Source of the DNA: Clostridium sp.
Lineage (GTDB): Bacteria; Bacillota; Clostridia; Lachnospirales; Lachnospiraceae
Assembly (NCBI GenBank): GCA_016302185.1
Contig: JAEDOC010000060.1
Coordinates: 1 to 11,687, forward strand
Direction: 5' to 3'
Length of the DNA: 11,687 bases
Made by a program: the position numbers and the translations under genes. The notes below the pieces were generated by a model that was not told the DNA's origin, did not search any database, and saw nothing but the letters and a program-made list of their open reading frames with translations. The first letter of the stretch is position 1; every line of letters starts with the position of its first letter. Positions 1 through 6,490 of this stretch are shown here, piece after piece.

Positions 1-740
1 TTTCCATGGGACGGCACCTGAATAGCGCCAAAGGCAATTCCGTCCGTGATGATATCACCGCCGTTTTTATGCTCAATCACTTCGCCTTCCAGACGGCAGC
101 CCATCCGATCCGATTCATTGGTAAAGGTATAGGTCTCACTTAAGAAGGTTTTCAGTCCTTTTTCCGTAAAGCAGTCATCCTGCGGTCCCAGTACCACACG
201 GATTACCTGCTCTGTGGCCGTGAAATCATCAGGAGTCAGCTTTCTCTTTCCCATGTTGGGAAGCGTAAGTTTAGGAGCGGTAAATCCAATCTCATCACCA
301 GCCCCCAGCTTTCTGCCCTGATAACCGCCCACCTTTGATTTTAAATTGGTAGACTTGCTGCCCATCACCACCGGGATGTCTAAGCCCCCGGCAAAGGCCA
401 CGTAGGCACGGCTTCCGCCAAACATGCCGGCAAAGCTTAAATTGTCACCCTTCTTTACCCGCACCGCCTGGTACATGGGAAGATCCTTCCCGTTTAATTT
501 GGGTCCCAGATTACCGCCGGTTACCGCAATGATATTGTCCTCGGTAAACTGGCACATCGGTCCCATCAGAGTAATCTCCAGCACCGCCTCATTTTCATCA
601 TTTCCCACAAGAATGTTAGCCAGAGCTGCGGAACGCTGATCCATCACACCGGAGACGGACATGCCCGACTCCTGAAAGCCGATACGTCCCATATCCTGAA
701 CGGTTGTTAAAAATCCTCCGTTTGCAAATTTAACACCCAT
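1..740 (-). CDS. pxpC: 5-oxoprolinase subunit PxpC (KipA family), 3' end outside window
   Basis: This is one subunit of the ATP-dependent 5-oxoprolinase PxpABC, which opens cytoplasmic 5-oxoproline to glutamate. Reading down from the ATG at 740-738 gives 246 complete codons before the window edge. Family hallmarks are visible: TVQDMGRIGFQESG (residues 13-26), SGVMDQ (30-35) and the late SDRMGCRLEG block (210-219). The family is usually somewhat over 300 residues, so the C-terminal part is missing only because the window ends; nothing suggests a broken gene. The start is supported by a strong AAGGAGGTG site at 754-746, inside the end of pxpB, with 5 nt to the ATG. Only two bases separate the pxpB stop from this ATG, so the two are almost certainly translated together. 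Family assignment is firm; the subunit's exact catalytic contribution cannot be read from the sequence. Confidence 0.94.
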   Translation of the reverse strand, partial: MGVKFANGGFLTTVQDMGRIGFQESGMSVSGVMDQRSAALANILVGNDENEAVLEITLMGPMCQFTEDNIIAVTGGNLGPKLNGKDLPMYQAVRVKKGDNLSFAGMFGGSRAYVAFAGGLDIPVVMGSKSTNLKSKVGGYQGRKLGAGDEIGFTAPKLTLPNMGKRKLTPDDFTATEQVIRVVLGPQDDCFTEKGLKTFLSETYTFTNESDRMGCRLEGEVIEHKNGGDIITDGIAFGAIQVPSHG

Positions 741-742
741 TC

Positions 743-1471
743 CTACACCTCCTTGTCATAAACCACGTACTGATAGGTTCCGTCCGCAACCTGCTTCTCA
801 ATTTTCCTGTACTCCTCCGCGGTGACGGAACGGAATTTGATGTACTGTCCTGCTTCCAGAAGCACCGGTTTTTCCCGATCCGCATCGTAAAGCTTCAGAG
901 GAGTACGTCCAATCAACTGCCAGCCGCCGGGAGAATCCACCGGATAGACACCGGTCTGCTCGCCTGCGATGCCCACAGAACCGCCGTCGATCTTCACTCT
1001 TGGGCTCTTTAACCGGGGCGTTGCAATCTCTTTACTCATGCCGCCCAGATACGGGAAACCGGCAATGAAGCCCAGCATATAGATTAAGTACTCTTTTGAT
1101 GTATGAATCTCTATGACCTCATCCACGGTTTTTCCGTTGTGGGCAGCCACATTCTCAATGTCGGGCCCCATCTCCCCGCCGTACAGCACCGGAATCTCAA
1201 TCACCGTGGGCGGCGGAATCTGAATGTTCGAAAGAGAGCCCATCAGCTCCTCAAATTTCCCGGTCAGTTCCTGAAAGCCGATCACCTCCGGCCGGTAATG
1301 CACCAGAAGGGAGCGGTACGTGGGAACCGTTTCCACGATTCCCGGAATCCCGCTTTTTTCTACAGCAATCTTGAACGCACGGATTTTTTTATTGATCTCC
1401 GGGCTGATTTCGTTGCCGAATTCCACACAGACAGCGCAGTCGCCCGACACCAGATATCTCACATCACTCAT
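743..1471 (-). CDS. pxpB: 5-oxoprolinase subunit PxpB (KipI family)
   Basis: A 242-residue cytoplasmic protein of the KipI/PxpB family, partner of PxpA and PxpC in ATP-dependent hydrolysis of 5-oxoproline to glutamate. The conserved core is GFIAGFPYLGG (residues 134-144), where most members have Pro instead of Ala137, followed by SVGIAGEQTGVYPVDSPGGW (165-184) and IGRTP (187-191). The length is complete for the family. The start at 1471 is preceded by GGGAAGGAA at 1490-1482, about 10 nt upstream. A gap of 65 bp separates it from the transporter gene upstream, and pxpC begins two bases after its stop. In Bacillus subtilis the KipI homologue was first described as an inhibitor of the sporulation kinase KinA; in this genomic context the metabolic role is the better reading. 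Confidence 0.95.
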   Translation of the reverse strand: MSDVRYLVSGDCAVCVEFGNEISPEINKKIRAFKIAVEKSGIPGIVETVPTYRSLLVHYRPEVIGFQELTGKFEELMGSLSNIQIPPPTVIEIPVLYGGEMGPDIENVAAHNGKTVDEVIEIHTSKEYLIYMLGFIAGFPYLGGMSKEIATPRLKSPRVKIDGGSVGIAGEQTGVYPVDSPGGWQLIGRTPLKLYDADREKPVLLEAGQYIKFRSVTAEEYRKIEKQVADGTYQYVVYDKEV

Positions 1472-1536
1472 TTACGTCACATTCCTTCCCTGCAAAATAA
1501 GCTTATCTGAAACAAGCTGTAAATCAACGCACGCCT

Positions 1537-2763
1537 TTATCCGAAAATAGTGAGGATCTTCGGAAGTGCCTTGATTCCGGAGTAACCGGTCAGAAGCACT
1601 ACGGCGATACCCAGAACAATCAGAATGGTCGGATGCTTGTAATCTTCACCGACGATGTCTTTTCTTCTGCTTGCCAGAAGAATGGTCAGCAGTGTAATCG
1701 GAAGAATCAGTCCGTTGACGGAGCCTGCGATTACCAGCAGAGTTGCCGGCTGTCCAACCACGGTCATAATAATAGCGGAAATGGTAATGAAACCAATGAC
1801 AAACCATTTCTCATTTTCCATAATAAACGGATGCAGTGTCTTTAAGAAGGATACTGAGGTAAAGGCTGCACCGATCACGGAGGTAATACCCGCAAAGCAG
1901 ATCACCATACCAAAGATAAAATAACCGATGCTGCCGGCGCCTGCCTTAAATGCTGCTGCCGGCGGGCTGTTCACCCAGGCATCACTTCCCACTACCTCCG
2001 GCATAGCGGTAACAACACCGAGAACGGCCAGGAACAATAAGATTCTCATGGTACCGGATACGCTGACGCCCATTAACACCGAACGGCGAACCTGCGGAAG
2101 ATCCTTGGTTCCGGAATAGCCGGCATCCAGAAGACGATGGGCACCGGAGAAGGTGATATAACCGCCGCAGCTTCCGCCCAGAAGCGTAATCAGCGGGAAC
2201 ACCAGCATCGGAAGCTGGTTAACTTTGCCTAAGCTGGCCACTGCCTCTCCTACCGGAGGTTTAGACTTAAAGGCCACAAACAGTACAACGATAATCATGA
2301 TGGTTCCCAGATACTTGGTCAGACGATCCATACCTGCCTTCGCATCCTTGGATAAGAAAATCATCACTCCGACAATACCGCCGATGACACAGCCGGCCTT
2401 GATCGGAAGACCAAACATAACATTTAAACCGGTCGCCACACCACCGATATTACCCATATTGAATACAAGACCGCCGATGGCAACCAGACATGCGATAAAA
2501 TATCCCAGACCCGGAAGTACCTTATTGGCAATATCCTGGCCTCTCATTCCGGAAACACCGATGATGGACCACACATTTAACTGTGTAGTTATATCCAAGA
2601 GAATCGTACAGATAATAACCAGTGCAAAAATAGAACCATACTGACCGGTAAAGGTCGCGGTCTGTGTTAAGAACCCCGGTCCGATGGCTGATGTTGCCAT
2701 CAGGAATGCAGCTCCCATCAGCGCGGTCATACTTTTCGTGCTGCTGTTTTTCTTCTCACTCAT
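1537..2763 (-). CDS. NRAMP-family (YcsG-like) membrane transporter, candidate 5-oxoproline carrier
   Basis: A 408-residue integral membrane protein with about eleven hydrophobic segments. The N-terminal third matches the NRAMP family layout: TM1 around residues 18-40, then QLNVWSIIGVSGMRGQDIA (61-79), which resembles the family's TM2/TM3 region. The TM1 signature is GPGF (28-31) in place of DPGN, so the Asp and Asn that bind divalent metal in canonical NRAMPs are absent. The likely TM6 segment (about 194-212, GGSCGGYITFSGAHR) lacks the canonical Met-Pro-His. It lies between pxpA (25-bp gap) and pxpB, matching the position of ycsG in the B. subtilis kip/pxp operon. Metal transport therefore looks doubtful, and uptake of 5-oxoproline or another small organic substrate is a reasonable inference. 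The start is supported by GAGAGGGGA about 9 nt upstream. Confidence 0.85.
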   Translation of the reverse strand: MSEKKNSSTKSMTALMGAAFLMATSAIGPGFLTQTATFTGQYGSIFALVIICTILLDITTQLNVWSIIGVSGMRGQDIANKVLPGLGYFIACLVAIGGLVFNMGNIGGVATGLNVMFGLPIKAGCVIGGIVGVMIFLSKDAKAGMDRLTKYLGTIMIIVVLFVAFKSKPPVGEAVASLGKVNQLPMLVFPLITLLGGSCGGYITFSGAHRLLDAGYSGTKDLPQVRRSVLMGVSVSGTMRILLFLAVLGVVTAMPEVVGSDAWVNSPPAAAFKAGAGSIGYFIFGMVICFAGITSVIGAAFTSVSFLKTLHPFIMENEKWFVIGFITISAIIMTVVGQPATLLVIAGSVNGLILPITLLTILLASRRKDIVGEDYKHPTILIVLGIAVVLLTGYSGIKALPKILTIFG

Positions 2764-2788
2764 ATGATGTAATCCCCTCTCGATTATA

Positions 2789-3547
2789 TTAAATTAACGA
2801 TTTAATTTCCACACCCTCTGCAATTAAGGTCTCGCGGATATTCTTTACAAACTCCAGTGCCTTGGGGTTGTCGCCGTGTACACAGATGGAATCTGCCTTG
2901 ATTGCGATATCATTGCCGTTAATGCTTTCTACCTTCCCCTCTTTTACCATGCGTACCACGCGTTTGATGGCCAGATCCTTATCCTTGATCACTGCCCCCG
3001 GGAGCTTTCTGGATACCAGAGTTCCGTCATCGTTGTAGGCACGGTCTGCGAATACCTCGCTGGCAGCGCGAAGTCCCACGCTCTCTGCTGCCTCAATCAT
3101 CTTAGAGCCTGCCAGACCCATGAAAATGATGTCCTTATCTACTTCATACACTGCCTCACACATGGCTCTTGCCAGCTTCTCATCCACAGCTGCCATATTA
3201 TACAGTGCACCATGAGGCTTCACATGCTGAATCCTGACCCCCTGGCTCTTGGCAAATGCAGATAAGGCGCCCAGCTGATACTTGATATACGCCTTTGCCT
3301 CCTCCGGTGTCACAGCCATATTTCTTCGTCCAAAGCCCATCAAATCGGGAAATCCCGGATGTGCCCCCACTGCTGTACCGTATTTTTTTGCCAGAGCAAC
3401 GGTCTTCTCCATCACCATGGGATCTCCCGCATGCCAGCCGCAGGCGACATTGGCGGAAGATACATACTGAAGAATTTCTTCATCCATGCCAAGGGTGTAA
3501 TTACCGAAACTCTCACCCAGATCACTGTTTAAATCCACATAAAACAT
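2789..3547 (-). CDS. pxpA: 5-oxoprolinase subunit PxpA (LamB/YcsF family)
   Basis: A 252-residue cytoplasmic LamB/YcsF-family protein, the PxpA subunit of the ATP-dependent 5-oxoprolinase. Visible motifs in order: DLNSDLGESFG (5-15), NVACGWHAGDP (33-43; Phe is commoner at the Trp), GAHPGFPD (61-68), VKPHGALYN (109-117), EVFADRAY (164-171) and VHGDNP (223-228). These His/Asp-rich segments are typical of this metal-dependent-hydrolase-like fold. An ATG at 3634 lies upstream in frame, but the family begins at MFYVDLN, and AGGAGGT sits 7 nt before the ATG at 3547, so 3547 is chosen. The earlier start would also fall upstream of the predicted sigma-A transcription start and -10 box. This is the first gene of the pxp operon and follows the 189-bp control region. 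Confidence 0.96.
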   Translation of the reverse strand: MFYVDLNSDLGESFGNYTLGMDEEILQYVSSANVACGWHAGDPMVMEKTVALAKKYGTAVGAHPGFPDLMGFGRRNMAVTPEEAKAYIKYQLGALSAFAKSQGVRIQHVKPHGALYNMAAVDEKLARAMCEAVYEVDKDIIFMGLAGSKMIEAAESVGLRAASEVFADRAYNDDGTLVSRKLPGAVIKDKDLAIKRVVRMVKEGKVESINGNDIAIKADSICVHGDNPKALEFVKNIRETLIAEGVEIKSLI

Positions 3548-3580
3548 ACGCTCTACCTCCTGTGATTTTCTCCACTCTCT

Positions 3581-3595
3581 GAGGTTCCTCACCTC
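3581..3595. repeat. Short inverted repeat just downstream of the predicted pxpA sigma-A start point
   Basis: The arms GAGGT and ACCTC flank a 5-base centre, so the dyad spans roughly +5 to +19 from the predicted sigma-A transcription start. It could be a small operator or a weak hairpin in the leader RNA. The arms are only 5 bp, so chance is a real alternative. Confidence 0.25.
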
Positions 3596-3605
3596 TATGG
3601 TCTTT

Positions 3606-3634
3606 ATTTTATCTGACTTTTTATGGTTGTTCAA
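3606..3634 (-). promoter_or_regulatory. Predicted sigma-A promoter for the pxpA operon
   Basis: On the minus strand TTGAAC (3634-3629) and TAAAAT (3611-3606) are separated by exactly 17 bp. The -10 box matches five of six consensus positions and the -35 box four of six. Transcription would start near 3599, leaving a leader of about 50 nt before the pxpA ATG. This is the best housekeeping-type promoter in the gap and competes with the sigma-54-like element farther upstream. Confidence 0.6.
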
Positions 3635-3673
3635 CTATATTTTTCATGCTCTTTCTATATTCCTCTTTATTGA

Positions 3674-3689
3674 CGCAAAAATCGTGCAA
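3674..3689 (-). promoter_or_regulatory. Candidate sigma-54 (-24/-12) promoter element upstream of pxpA
   Basis: The minus strand reads TTGCACG-ATTT-TTGCG, which has the spacing of the sigma-54 consensus TGGCACG-N4-TTGCW. The invariant GC of the -12 element, the -24 G and the CACG stretch are present. The main departures are T instead of the first G of the -25/-24 pair and G at the last -12 position. If used, transcription would start near 3663, giving a leader of about 115 nt. The element overlaps the perfect palindrome at 3682-3699. It is relevant because the adjacent gene encodes a sigma-54-activator-type regulator, but the non-consensus GG keeps confidence low. Confidence 0.35.
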
Positions 3690-3699
3690 ATTTGCACGA
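3677..3699 (-). terminator. Possible weak intrinsic terminator after the response regulator gene
   Basis: Transcribed from the minus strand, the 18-bp palindrome can fold into a 7-bp stem (TCGTGCA/TGCACGA) with an AATT loop, followed directly by five T residues at 3681-3677. That is the layout of a short intrinsic terminator for the truA-symporter-kinase-regulator transcript. The stem is short, and the same bases are better explained as a protein-binding palindrome, so this is only a possible second role. Confidence 0.3.
3682..3699. promoter_or_regulatory. Perfect 18-bp palindrome, candidate regulator site 1
   Basis: TCGTGCAAATTTGCACGA is a perfect palindrome. Its GTGC-N6-GCAC core resembles the dyads bound by Fis-type helix-turn-helix domains of NtrC-family regulators (GCAC-N7-GTGC type), and the adjacent regulator gene encodes such a domain. 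Its centre lies about 92 bp upstream of the predicted sigma-A start and overlaps the sigma-54-like element. Binding by the neighbouring regulator is inferred. Confidence 0.6.
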
Positions 3700-3704
3700 A
3701 TCAA

Positions 3705-3722
3705 GTGTGCGAATTTGCACGA
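3705..3722. promoter_or_regulatory. Near-palindromic second copy, candidate regulator site 2
   Basis: This 18-bp stretch matches site 1 at 15 of 18 positions. Its core GTGCGAATTTGCAC (3707-3720) pairs at six of seven positions. The centre lies 23 bp from that of site 1. A repeat of such quality beside a perfect palindrome suggests cooperative binding by a dimeric regulator. Confidence 0.5.
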
Positions 3723-3723
3723 T

Positions 3724-3737
3724 GTGAGTTTTTGCAC
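3724..3737. promoter_or_regulatory. Degenerate third site or half-site overlapping the regulator stop codon
   Basis: The half-site TTTGCAC (3731-3737) recurs a third time, 17 bp beyond the copy in site 2, with only GTG conserved in the opposite arm (3724-3726). It overlaps the first base of the response regulator's stop codon. Alone it would be ignorable; it counts as the third in-line copy of the same 7-mer. Confidence 0.35.
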
Positions 3738-5092
3738 TATTCTTCCCGTTCCATTCTGCGCTTCATGGAAAAACGGGTAATGCCCAGAAGGGCCGATGCT
3801 TTCGTCAGGTTGTTTCCGGAAAGCTTCAGTGCCTGCTCCATATACATCTTCTCCAGCGTGGCAACCTCCTGTTCGAGGCTGATGGGTGCTTTCTGCAGAT
3901 CTTTTAAATAATAACAAGGGCCACCGGCAGGACGTATCTCTTTCTCCGCCGGTGACAGATCTACATGCTTTTCCAGCACCTTTCCCTGGCTGAACAGAAA
4001 GCACCGCTCAAAGATATTTTTCAGTTCCCGGACATTCCCTTTCCAATCGTAGAGAATCAGCTCCCGCAGGAAATCCGGATCCACTTTTTCAATATTTTTG
4101 GCAAAGGCCTTATTATAATAGTCCAGGTAATAATCGCAGAGCACCGGGATATCTTCCCGCCGTTCCCGCAGCGGCGGAATCGTAATCTGCATTACATTCA
4201 GGCGATAGAACAGATCCGCCCGGAACTGTCCATCCTTAATCGCCTTCTCCAGATTCCGATTGGTAGCGGCAATGATACGCACATCCAGCTCCACGTCCTC
4301 CAATGCCCCGATCCGTTTTACCTTCCGATCGTCCAGAAAGGTTAAGAGTTTAGCCTGCATGGACAGCGGAAGCTCTCCAATCTCATCCAGAAACACCGTG
4401 CCGCCGTCCGCCAGTTCAAAAAGCCCCTTTTTGGTCCGGACTGCCCCCGCAAAGGCGCCCCGCTCATAGCCGAACAGCTCACTCTCCAACAGATTTTCCG
4501 GAATGGCGCCGCAGTTGATCCGCACCATCAGATTATCCCGCCGATTACTGCCGTCATGAATCAGACGGGCCACCACCTCTTTGCCGGTACCAGTTTCTCC
4601 CCGCAGCAGCACATTGACAGAGGAATTGGCACTCAGCACCTTAATCTGACTTCGAATCTGCTCTACCGCGTCACTGACCCCCGCAAATTCCTGAATTCTT
4701 CCCTTCAGAAATTCCAACGATGCCTTATGGCGCTTCTGTTCCACGCACCGTTTGATCAGCAGATCCAGCTCGTCCACATCGAAGGGCTTCAGCACATAAT
4801 CATAGGCTCCTTTTTTAATTGCCTCCACGGCCTGGGAAACAGAGCCGTAGGCTGTCATCAGAATCACCTGAAGATCCTCATCCAAAGCTTTTAAGTTCCC
4901 GATCTCCTCCATCCCCACGCTGTGCTCCAGCAGATTATCCAGCACGACTACGCCGGGATGATAGACCCGGATAAACTCCAACGCCTCCTCGATCGTTGCC
5001 GCCGCATACGCGTCATAGCCCCGATCCTTTAGTCCCTCCTGCAGTGTGTAACGCAGCAGATATTCATCGTCCACAATCAATACCCGTTCCAT
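3737..5092 (-). CDS. NtrC-type response regulator (REC-AAA+-Fis HTH) with GAFAGA loop
   Basis: A 451-residue cytoplasmic transcription regulator. The receiver domain (about 1-120) has acidic D8/D9, phosphoacceptor D52, T80 and K102. The AAA+ domain (about 138-375) has Walker A GETGTGKE (165-172), Walker B GTVFLDEIGE (231-240) and FRADLFYRLNV (290-300) with likely arginine-finger residues. A Fis-type helix-turn-helix ends the protein (about 405-448). The sigma-54-contacting loop is GAFAGA (212-217) instead of GAFTGA: the Thr that usually contacts sigma-54 is Ala. The start at 5092 has AAGGAGG upstream, and the gene follows the kinase by 33 bp, so it is almost surely the kinase's partner. The downstream palindrome array and pxp operon are the obvious targets; this is inference. 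Confidence 0.93.
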   Translation of the reverse strand: MERVLIVDDEYLLRYTLQEGLKDRGYDAYAAATIEEALEFIRVYHPGVVVLDNLLEHSVGMEEIGNLKALDEDLQVILMTAYGSVSQAVEAIKKGAYDYVLKPFDVDELDLLIKRCVEQKRHKASLEFLKGRIQEFAGVSDAVEQIRSQIKVLSANSSVNVLLRGETGTGKEVVARLIHDGSNRRDNLMVRINCGAIPENLLESELFGYERGAFAGAVRTKKGLFELADGGTVFLDEIGELPLSMQAKLLTFLDDRKVKRIGALEDVELDVRIIAATNRNLEKAIKDGQFRADLFYRLNVMQITIPPLRERREDIPVLCDYYLDYYNKAFAKNIEKVDPDFLRELILYDWKGNVRELKNIFERCFLFSQGKVLEKHVDLSPAEKEIRPAGGPCYYLKDLQKAPISLEQEVATLEKMYMEQALKLSGNNLTKASALLGITRFSMKRRMEREE

Positions 5093-5125
5093 CCGACGCC
5101 TCCTCCTTCTGTATATTGGTATGGT

Positions 5126-6490
5126 TTAAACAGCCCTCCGGTGAAATTCCAGCGTAATCAGAGTTCCTTCCCCTGGAACACTGCTGATCTTCATCGTTCC
5201 TTCGTTCTGTTCCACCAGTTTTTTTACAATGGATAAGCCCAGGCCGATTCCGTTAATACTTTTTGTGTAAAACGGCTCCATAGCCCTGGAAAGCTCTTCC
5301 TCTGTCATTCCCTTTCCGTTGTCCCGGAAATCAATCCTTGCCATCTCTCCCACTGTTTTTCCTTCCATCCGGATCCATCCCTCCCGGCCCGGCACCATAG
5401 CCTTGGTACTGTTGCTGATCAGGTTATGGATAATCTGACGGAACTCATTCTCATTCAGCCAGCCGGTAAAACCAGCCTCTGTCTTCACCTCCAGCGAAGC
5501 CTTCTGCCCGCCCGGTTCTTTCGCGTATATCATCGCGATTTCTTTCAGCACCCGTTCCAGAGAAACCTCTGTCTTCGGTGATTCCCGCCGTACAGAAAGG
5601 GTAAACAGATTCATAATCAGCGTGTTGACGCGGTCAATTTCATGGATCATACTGTCGCAGAGCATCTGATCCCCTTCCTTTTCCGCCCGGCCCTTTAAAA
5701 GCTGAATCCCGGATCGAATTCCGGCGATAGGGTTCTTAATCTCATGGGCCAAAGTCGCCGACATGCGGCTGGTGTACTCCATCTTGGTGTAATTCTCCAT
5801 ATTTTTCAACAGCCCCTCAAAGGTCACCGCCAGCTGTCCGATCTCATCCTTGCGCCCTACAGAAGCAAATTTATAACTCCGATAACTATCCTTGTTCTCC
5901 TCAATCTGGCGGCAGGTCCGGCTCATCCGCCGGATCGGCCGGGTAATACTATGGGAAATGAATATGCTGGCCTGGGCGATCATCAGAAGGGCAGCAATCG
6001 CACCCACCACCACATAATTCTGCTTCTCCAGCACCATCTCTCCGAAATCCTTCCGGTCAATCAGGAATTCCAGCGTCCAGCCCAGCACATTTTCTTCCCG
6101 ACTGGTCAGAAGGACCTCTCTTACGTCCGGCTCCGCAGCATACTCCGCCCCGGCCGTTCCGGACTCCGCTCCGTTCACTTCAGCCTTCGCGGTAACCGTT
6201 TCCCCGTTCGCATCCGTGATTCGCACTCTTCCATTACCATATTCCCGGTATTTTTCCCGCAGCAGCGCTTCCGGCATCCACTCTGCCAGAAAATTAATGT
6301 CCCGGTTGACCTCCGTAAATAGCGTTTCGGCCATCGCTCTCTGATTTTCCAGCTGCATCGTATAACCATTGTAAAACGAGATTCCAAAAAAACCCAAAAT
6401 TACCAGTATCTCCACCAGAAGAAAGGGAACCAGAATCTCATTTTCAATCTGAAAAAACCAGGACGACAACCGATCTAACCACTTCTTCAT
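5126..6490 (-). CDS. Membrane sensor histidine kinase, partner of the adjacent regulator
   Basis: A 454-residue kinase (numbered from the ATG at 6490). TM1 spans about 18-40, an extracytoplasmic region of about 115 residues follows (42-156), then TM2 (158-181) and a HAMP linker (182-235). The dimerization/phosphoacceptor helix has LAHEIKNP with His249. The ATPase domain shows the N-box (HNLISNS, from about 355), DNGKG (390-394) and GIGLGLS (414-420). The extracytoplasmic part contains RITDANGETV, reminiscent of small Cache/PAS-like sensor folds. An in-frame ATG at 6496 exists, but GGAGG abuts it directly, whereas AAAGGAGG lies 6 nt before 6490. The 6490 start also forms an ATGA overlap with the symporter stop, so it is preferred. 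Coupling to the symporter suggests the kinase senses the transported solute or the transporter itself. Confidence 0.93.
   Translation of the reverse strand: MKKWLDRLSSWFFQIENEILVPFLLVEILVILGFFGISFYNGYTMQLENQRAMAETLFTEVNRDINFLAEWMPEALLREKYREYGNGRVRITDANGETVTAKAEVNGAESGTAGAEYAAEPDVREVLLTSREENVLGWTLEFLIDRKDFGEMVLEKQNYVVVGAIAALLMIAQASIFISHSITRPIRRMSRTCRQIEENKDSYRSYKFASVGRKDEIGQLAVTFEGLLKNMENYTKMEYTSRMSATLAHEIKNPIAGIRSGIQLLKGRAEKEGDQMLCDSMIHEIDRVNTLIMNLFTLSVRRESPKTEVSLERVLKEIAMIYAKEPGGQKASLEVKTEAGFTGWLNENEFRQIIHNLISNSTKAMVPGREGWIRMEGKTVGEMARIDFRDNGKGMTEEELSRAMEPFYTKSINGIGLGLSIVKKLVEQNEGTMKISSVPGEGTLITLEFHRRAV

Noticed and set aside
424..639. Plus-strand open frame, representative of many plus-strand frames across the window
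   Set aside because: They lie antisense to well-identified minus-strand genes, lack family motifs and good ribosome binding sites, and are explained as frame shadows of moderately GC-rich coding DNA.
1497..1517. Possible hairpin (AGCTT/AAGCT, 9-base loop) between the transporter gene and pxpB
   Set aside because: A 5-bp stem with a long loop and no clean T-run is not convincing as a terminator or attenuator.
3548..3634. Upstream in-frame ATG that would lengthen PxpA by 29 residues
   Set aside because: The extra residues are not family-like, the ATG has no good SD, and it lies at the -35 box of the predicted sigma-A promoter; the ATG at 3547 has AGGAGGT at ideal spacing.
3621..4004. Minus-strand 127-codon frame overlapping the regulator's 3' end
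   Set aside because: It overlaps the HTH-coding part of the regulator out of frame and shows low-complexity shadow composition.
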